Positions 8,539 to 13,109 of a stretch of DNA of 13,109 bases are shown here, one piece after another. The notes under the pieces were generated by a model. It saw only the letters and a list, made by a program, of their open reading frames with translations, made no database searches and was not told where the DNA came from. This DNA comes from Pleurotus djamor (lineage: Eukaryota; Basidiomycota; Agaricomycetes; Agaricales; Pleurotaceae): positions 1 through 13,109 of the forward strand of contig JAPEVF010001164.1 of assembly GCA_029747585.1 (NCBI GenBank), given 5' to 3'. The position numbers were made by a program, and so were the translations under genes. Position 1 is the first letter of the stretch. Every line of letters begins with the position of its first letter.

Positions 8539-9710
8539 CGAGTAGGATTTGCAGCATTGATACAGACAAGTTTGATGCGCATTCGGGCTCCTTCCGCACT
8601 AGGCCCTAACCGCCAGCCACGGAAAGGCAATAACTGTGGGGCGGTATAGAGAAAGGCCTTCTCCGTCTGTACAACAGACGCATCACAAAGGTGTCGGCGT
8701 CGTTGTCAATAGGAGAGGTACACAATCGACATGACGCCTTGAGAAAATAAATTACCCGGTTCTACTGGTTCAAGCGACCTCGGAGGGCTACATGCAATTG
8801 GGCATCCAATCAACCTCGAGACGTCACATTGCCGAGCCATTAACAATGGAGTGCCTGACGAAGGTGACCGCGGCTATCATTGGGATGGCATATGCATTCA
8901 TATGTTCATGCATGGATATTCGAGCTGGCGATGAGGGGTACATGCCATCTAGCGAGATTTGGCATAACCGGAACATCCTGCGTAACGCCATCAGGAAGTG
9001 GGACTGACCAGAAGGACAAGACGACAAGTCATTCAACCGGAAAAGAGTAACCGTTCAGTGCACGTACTCACCAGGTTGAAAGGCCGACAACTCGGTAAAC
9101 GAGGTTATGTCTGATGCTCGGTTGTTGATTGATGGGCTATGAGCGCTTCAGGAGTATATTTAGTTGAGAATGGGGTATGCGTGACCATCGATGTCGAAAC
9201 AACATACGTCCGAGAGCGACGGAAGAGGCCATGTGTGATGCATTATGTCCGGAAGTCGATATTTGGGATAGAAGGGACCTTAAGCGACACATACCATCAC
9301 AATATATCATGTGAGAGACACTAGGCTTGGAGCAACGTTACGGCGCAGATGGGGGACGTGAGATTATCAGGGCAAAATCGTCGCGGGTTGATTGTATGAG
9401 GCCATTGTAGCGTCATGAAAGCAATAATTTCAGGAACCGGAGGACCAACAACAGCGTTCCCAAAGATGCTCGCGTCGGATCGACGGCTTGAAGTACATGG
9501 AAGGGATGTGGATGCAAACGCGCACCGTGAAGTACTACGATCGAGAAAAGACTGATCGATGGCAGTAGCAAAGATCGTAGCGCCACAATGTATCATCAAT
9601 TAACAAAGGCTGGCGACTGTGAAGCGGTGGGTGAGCTCCGATGAACTGAATCGTAAAGCAGAGAGCGCACTGAGTCGGCAAAATAGAACCTTGTTCATTG
9701 GCTTCTCGTG
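8539..9710. other. Intergenic region between P450 and acyltransferase
   Basis: About 1.17 kb with no supported gene. Open frames (8792-9007 plus, 71 aa; 9321-9599 minus, 92 aa) have no recognisable motif and no convincing splice context. A cluster of short palindromes lies at 8889-8914: CATATG twice, ATGCAT, and CATGCATG. The left part is presumably the upstream control region of the P450 gene; the right part is the 3' flank of the acyltransferase. Confidence 0.5.
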
Positions 9711-11299
9711 TCAAGCCTTGCTCAACTCGTTCAATACATGGCCAACTAATTTAGCGAACGTCTCGGCAAACTCTTCGTCTACACTCCCTTCTCCCCAGGT
9801 AACACATACATTCAATTCGCCACTCGGGCTGCCAATGGCGTTCAGCTTCAGCGCCGACCCGACAACATTGTCGTCTTGAGCAAAATAAGCACTTGAAACA
9901 CCCCACCTGGTATCCGTCGGCAAGGGGGTCGCTTCCGTTCCGGCGTCCTTCCCAGCATCGGCATTCCGACCGTGACTCCCAAACGACCAAACACCAACAT
10001 TGGACACCTCCAAAGTAGCTGACCTCTTCTTCCCCAACTTCCCCTTCCAAAACTCCTCAAACTTGCCGTCTACAAATTTGAGGAGGCCCAGCTCTGAACG
10101 AGCACGAGGACCACTAGACTTCAGGGTTTGCGACAATTTGGCAGCGGCACGCCAGGGGAAGGTCTCGACCCAATTTGACGTGCTTTCACATTCTCCGGCG
10201 CAGCAGGGAAATGACAAAGAGTGGGTCGGGATGAGGGTTTCGATCTGAGTAATGGAGGACGCAGCCTCATACATCTGAGTGGGAGGGATGCCCGCCTGCA
10301 AGCGTAGGGAAACAGGGATCCCAACGCTCACCCTTTTGTAGGGCGACTTCGTTGCTTCTTTCCCATCCGATGAAATCGTCGCTGCATGGCGAGGATGCGT
10401 TATTAAATGCGATAGGGCTAGAACGCCGATATAATGCAAGATGCTCGTGACGGTCGTCTTGTGGGACCGTGCGCGTGCTACCAGTTCAGAGGTAGCTGCT
10501 GGGGGTAAGGCGATAAGACGCAATCGGGTGCCGATCCAGTTGGGTGGCGGAGGCAGTCTCTCAACAACGTTATTCCCCGTCCAAATATCGCGGGTCAACC
10601 ACCCAGGAAGCAGCTGGTCAAGGACAGCACGAAAAACGACACCAAAGGAGGGGGAAACTTTGATGCGGTTCTCTATGTTCGGGATTAGCTCAAGCGAAGC
10701 GGACGGTGCGACCACGGTCGTTGATTCGGAGAGGTCAGGGGGGCTGTTAAGCGCTTCGACAACCGTGCGTAAGACAGCAAGCCCACTTTGACCGTCACCG
10801 AGGAGATGATGATACACCAAAATCACGTAGTTGGAGGACGTGACGGTAAATCTCCAAAGTGGTGCTTCCAGATTATCGGATTTGAATTGTTCGGTTATCG
10901 CGGTTTCCAGAGTCATAGCAGCAGTGGATGCATCGACTCCTTCCCCCGAGAAATAGACAGCTTTCTCAAGGTCGATACGTGGCAAACAGCACAGAGTAGG
11001 AACGCCCTGGCTTTCCTGAGGATCCTGAACGCACAGCGAGAGGCTGGGATGTACAGATACCGCGTGGGCTACAGCACGAAGGAATTCATCCTTCTGAAGG
11101 GTCGCATCCGCGGGGGATTCAAGTTTTGCCCCAACGACCACACAAGCGTTACATCCATGAAGATGCCTCGAGATGTGAAACCGTTCAAGTAGTCCTGGCT
11201 TACTGTGAGCAACGAAGATACCAGAGATATGTGTGCCCCAAGCTCACCAGCCGGTCGAAAGACGCGTAAATTCGCGTCCTTTTCGCCAGTCGGGTTCAT
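9711..11299 (-). CDS. Alcohol-acetyltransferase-family (AATase) acyltransferase
   Basis: Exons 11299-11248 and 11194-9711, with a 53-nt intron (GTGAGC...CCAG, phase 1), encode 511 aa, about the usual length for this family. Enzymes of this CoA-dependent fold, related to condensation and BAHD acyltransferases, move an acyl group from acyl-CoA to an alcohol or amine. The spliced N-terminus reads FRPAGLLERFHISRHLHG (14-31), the characteristic opening of AATase proteins, which supports the intron. The active-site motif HHLLGDG is at 146-152, with His147 the expected general base and Asp151 structural. A second family-typical segment, SNVG, lies at 415-418, and the C-terminal block with CVTWGEG matches the usual end. 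No signal peptide or membrane helix was seen. Met at 11299 is preferred to an upstream in-frame Met at 11323 by proximity to the conserved domain; either is possible. Substrate unknown. Same strand as the P450, 1.3 kb upstream of it. Confidence 0.88.
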
Positions 11300-11381
11300 C
11301 GAAGGAAAGAGGAGAAGAAACAACTGCGCAAATTGCCAAAATATGTCATGTTCGATGACAAACTGGGCCTCTGGCAGTGGA

Positions 11382-11396
11382 CTCCGGACTCCGGAG
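11382..11396. promoter_or_regulatory. Palindrome CTCCGGA-C-TCCGGAG, possible Zn2Cys6 regulator site
   Basis: Two perfect 7-bp arms around one central C, centred about 90 bp upstream of the acyltransferase start. Fungal Zn(II)2Cys6 binuclear-cluster activators bind paired CGG/CCG triplets, and this dyad supplies such pairs in inverted orientation. The regulatory role is inference. Confidence 0.45.
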
Positions 11397-11423
11397 GGAT
11401 GTGAAAAAATATCGCCTCGCTAG

Positions 11424-11429
11424 CACGTG
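11424..11429. promoter_or_regulatory. E-box CACGTG
   Basis: A palindromic CACGTG about 125 bp upstream of the acyltransferase start, the core recognised by bHLH factors of the Pho4/Cbf1 type. A hexamer this short occurs by chance, so support comes only from its position. Confidence 0.3.
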
Positions 11430-11567
11430 GTCCATATTATTAGTAGATAGGAGCCTTGAGTTGTTGAACAATGAACATGCCAGATGTCTCAGGCGTCCGC
11501 GTCAACCTTTGCTCCTCTCCTCGATAGCAACGCGACGGTAGGCGTAACTCTTCAATGGTTCCCGGAA

Positions 11568-11583
11568 CGCGTCTATTGACGCG
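11568..11583. repeat. Inverted repeat CGCGTC-TATT-GACGCG with MCB core
   Basis: The 6-bp arms are perfect reverse complements around TATT. The left arm overlaps ACGCGT (11567-11572), and another ACGCGT follows at 11599-11604, 32 bp away. ACGCGT is the MBF/DSC1 (MluI cell-cycle box) consensus. A very similar dyad, GCGTCA-AGC-TGACGC, is at 24-38. Confidence 0.4.
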
Positions 11584-11642
11584 CAATTCTAAGCAGCAAC
11601 GCGTCGAAGCCTGCGTGTCAGTACTAGTTGTGCAAGCAGGAA

Positions 11643-11920
11643 CTGAAGGAGGCCCGAGGCAATTAAGATAATTTATATAGGTGAGTTATTGCTCACTTCT
11701 GCGCCATTTGTGACNAAAAAAGCTGATTGATATCAGACATCGAATATGTCTCTTGAAGTGTTCGCTTTCCCGAGGTCACTCGGTCGAACAACGCAAGAAA
11801 TGGACAGCTACTCGGATGATGTCGAGTCGAAGCGCGCTGTTTCACCTGCGAATCGACCGAATCCTGCATGAAGCTCAAGGGGAACCCATCGTTACTGTTC
11901 GCTGCTACGAGGGCGGGTAG
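11643..11920. repeat. Diverged tandem repeat, unit 1
   Basis: First of two direct units about 280 bp long. Matching landmarks are CTGAAGGAG at the left end, GTGAGTTATTGCTCACTTCT at 11681-11700, TGTCTCTTGAAG near 11745, and GCTCAAGGGGAACCC near 11873 followed by a GCTACGAGGG block. I see no coding potential. The unit contains the only ambiguous base of the window (N at 11715), next to a run of six A. Confidence 0.6.
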
Positions 11921-11922
11921 AT

Positions 11923-12201
11923 CTGAAGGAGACGCGAGCCGATTAAATTCGTTTGCATGAGTGAGTTGCTGCTCACTTCTACCACACTTCGTGACAACTA
12001 CTCCTCAGTGTTAAATGTGCAAGACATCAAACCTGTCTCTTCAAGCACGGGTGCCGTCACTCAAATTACGAGCTTTTCACCCCGTCGGATATGAAATGAT
12101 GAGATGAACGGCTGGACATGCTGCTCCATTCGCAAGTCAGCTGAAGACGGCGGGATGCTCAAAGGGACTCCGTCGTTGTTACTCGCTACGGAGGAGGTGG
12201 C
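11923..12201. repeat. Diverged tandem repeat, unit 2
   Basis: Second unit: CTGAAGGAGA at 11923, GTGAGTTGCTGCTCACTTCT at 11961-11980, TGTCTCTTCAAG near 12030, and GCTCAAAGGGACTCC at 12157 followed by GCTACGGAGG. The offset from unit 1 is 280 bp on the left and 284 bp on the right, so there are only small indels. The best-kept core is a GTGAG-N6-CTCAC hairpin. Confidence 0.6.
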
Positions 12202-12920
12202 GAAACCGAGAGCGTGCGGGCGAAGTAGTCAGTCAACGTTCAACCCAAAGTTTCCCGTTTTCCATCCCCATCTGATCCTCAGCGTCTGCTCTAGCAGACT
12301 TTAGCGCTTCATTCCAGATCTTCTACCGGGCTAAATTGTCATCCGACCATCTCGACGATCACTCTAGTGACCACCGCCTCGATGGCCAATTTCCTTTGCA
12401 TGCCTCGGAGAAGCAGAATATGAACTATCGGTGTCGCGGTATGTCGACGATACCGATTAGCTGTTGATGGTTTTCTTATCTTCCTGTGATGTCAGTGGCA
12501 CCGCGTTTGATTCCCGTGCTTTTGCCGGTTGGGCCGTAATGTTGCATGGAAAGTGTATAACAGAACAAAGCAAGTTCATGTTCAGGCGACTGGTGGCGTC
12601 CCCGTCTGGCCGACCCTCCGAATACACTAAACCGTACGTGAATGTTCCACCCATTACGTACGTTCCACGTTTTAATGGCTTCGGCAGTAGGCCTCGAGGT
12701 TCCCAACTCGTGTCTGTTACGAAGCTCATTGTTACACGCTGTTGCCAAGCAAGTCAACGACAGGGAAGCAGAACACGATAAAGCTTTGGTGTGCCTTGAA
12801 AACCTTGCTCTGTTCTCTTCGTCTCTTTTTTCATCCTTTTGGCAATCAGAGGCCTCGCTCGGTGGCTTCTTCAAGGGGCCAGCGAACAAAGCAACTCATC
12901 CACCTCTTCCGATTGCCTTG
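12202..12920. other. Intergenic region without a supported gene
   Basis: Overlapping open frames occur on both strands between 12457 and 12926 (up to 137 aa), but they shadow each other and none carries a recognisable motif or clear splice sites. No further copy of the 280-bp repeat was found to the right of 12201. Confidence 0.5.
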
Positions 12921-12921
12921 G

Positions 12922-13087
12922 TATAAAGGCGCACTTCGGTCCAGGTGTCCCGTGGCCTAGCGTGTCACTAATAGAGGTGAGTTGGAGCCCTTGGTTTTAG
13001 CTCTTATATCCGGCCCTTGGCATGAAAGAGGTTGATGAAAAGAAGGAACGAATATCAGAGTACATATACTTACTATTCTCATTCTAG
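12922..13087 (+). promoter_or_regulatory. Possible core promoter and 5'-UTR intron of a gene beyond the right edge
   Basis: TATAAAGG at 12922-12929 follows a pyrimidine-rich stretch. No ATG occurs between it and a donor-like GTGAGT at 12977-12982. A strong acceptor, with a TTACTAT branch-like run and a pyrimidine-rich tract ending in TTCTAG, is at 13067-13087. The implied intron would be 111 nt. No coding sequence is visible before the window ends, so the assignment is tentative. Confidence 0.3.
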
Positions 13088-13109
13088 ACGCCCCACGGAG
13101 CTCTAAAAG

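Larger units (their letters stand above)
11300..11642. promoter_or_regulatory. Upstream region of the acyltransferase gene
   Basis: No coding exon is apparent. The interval holds, moving away from the gene, a CGG/CCG palindrome (11382-11396), an E-box (11424-11429), an ACGCGT inside a 16-bp dyad (11568-11583) and a second ACGCGT (11599-11604). The individual sites are listed separately. No convincing TATA box. Confidence 0.45.

Noticed and set aside
8792..9007. 71-aa plus-strand frame between P450 and acyltransferase
   Set aside because: Has a weakly hydrophobic stretch but no homology I can recognise, and a similar-length antisense frame exists; not separable from chance.
9321..9599. 92-aa minus-strand frame downstream of the acyltransferase
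   Set aside because: Low-information, Ser/Thr-rich sequence, no motif and no splice junction connecting it to the acyltransferase.
11069..11323. Unspliced 84-aa frame across the acyltransferase start
   Set aside because: It reads through the 53-nt intron; splicing restores the family-typical FRPAGLLERFHISRH sequence.
12457..12926. Overlapping frames on both strands (up to 137 aa)
   Set aside because: Mutually antisense, without motif or codon pattern like the real genes in the window.
12922..13080. tRNA or small RNA gene near the right edge
   Set aside because: No B-box-like GGTTCGANTCC, no cloverleaf arms and no oligo-T terminator were found; the TATA box fits a protein gene better.
1..13109. 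CRISPR arrays, insertion sequences and bacterial operon signals
   Set aside because: No regularly spaced repeats, no transposase frames, and the gene structure is clearly that of an intron-rich fungus.

Overview
The window looks like nuclear DNA of a filamentous basidiomycete fungus, most likely an agaricomycete. Genes are split by many very short introns (45-65 nt) with GTRNGY-type donors, clear branch points (TACTAAC, TACTGAC, GCTAAC) and CAG/TAG/AAG acceptors. The recognisable proteins are a lunapark homologue, a basidiomycete-style microsomal cytochrome P450 and an alcohol-acetyltransferase-fold enzyme. Nothing bacterial (operons, Shine-Dalgarno sites) is seen. I spliced all gene models by hand from reading frame, splice signals and family motifs.

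Layout. Bases 1-1509 hold no gene I can support. From 1510 to 4530 three head-to-tail genes on the minus strand (called A, B and C here) encode diverged paralogues of 247, 262 and 223 aa. Each has an arginine-rich, mitochondrial-looking N-terminus with an RRxLVTS-like block, a conserved FYK..G...SKL segment, one predicted membrane helix interrupted by a phase-1 intron at the same place, and a helical C-terminal domain with two shared motifs. I do not recognise the family; it is the most novel content here. A 247-bp divergent promoter separates gene C from a plus-strand, six-exon lunapark gene (4778-6087, 339 aa), an ER three-way-junction protein with two membrane segments and a CxxC...CxxC zinc ribbon. 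Its 3' end converges on a nine-exon minus-strand cytochrome P450 (8416-6379, 526 aa) with all hallmark motifs and a TATAAAAG box. After 1.3 kb without a supported gene comes a two-exon minus-strand AATase-family acyltransferase (11299-9711, 511 aa) with an HHxxxDG active-site motif.

From 11300 to the right edge there is no supported gene. It holds a 15-bp palindrome of CGG/CCG triplets and an E-box upstream of the acyltransferase, two MCB-type ACGCGT sites, a diverged 280-bp tandem duplication (about 11643-12201) that carries an ambiguous base, and near the edge a TATA box followed by a possible 5'-UTR intron of a gene starting outside the window.

Functional links. The P450 and the acyltransferase share a strand and may modify the same small molecule (oxygenation, then acylation), but nothing else of a metabolite cluster is visible. 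Lunapark is a conserved housekeeping gene and looks unrelated to that pair. The A/B/C array appears to have arisen by local duplication and then diverged strongly.
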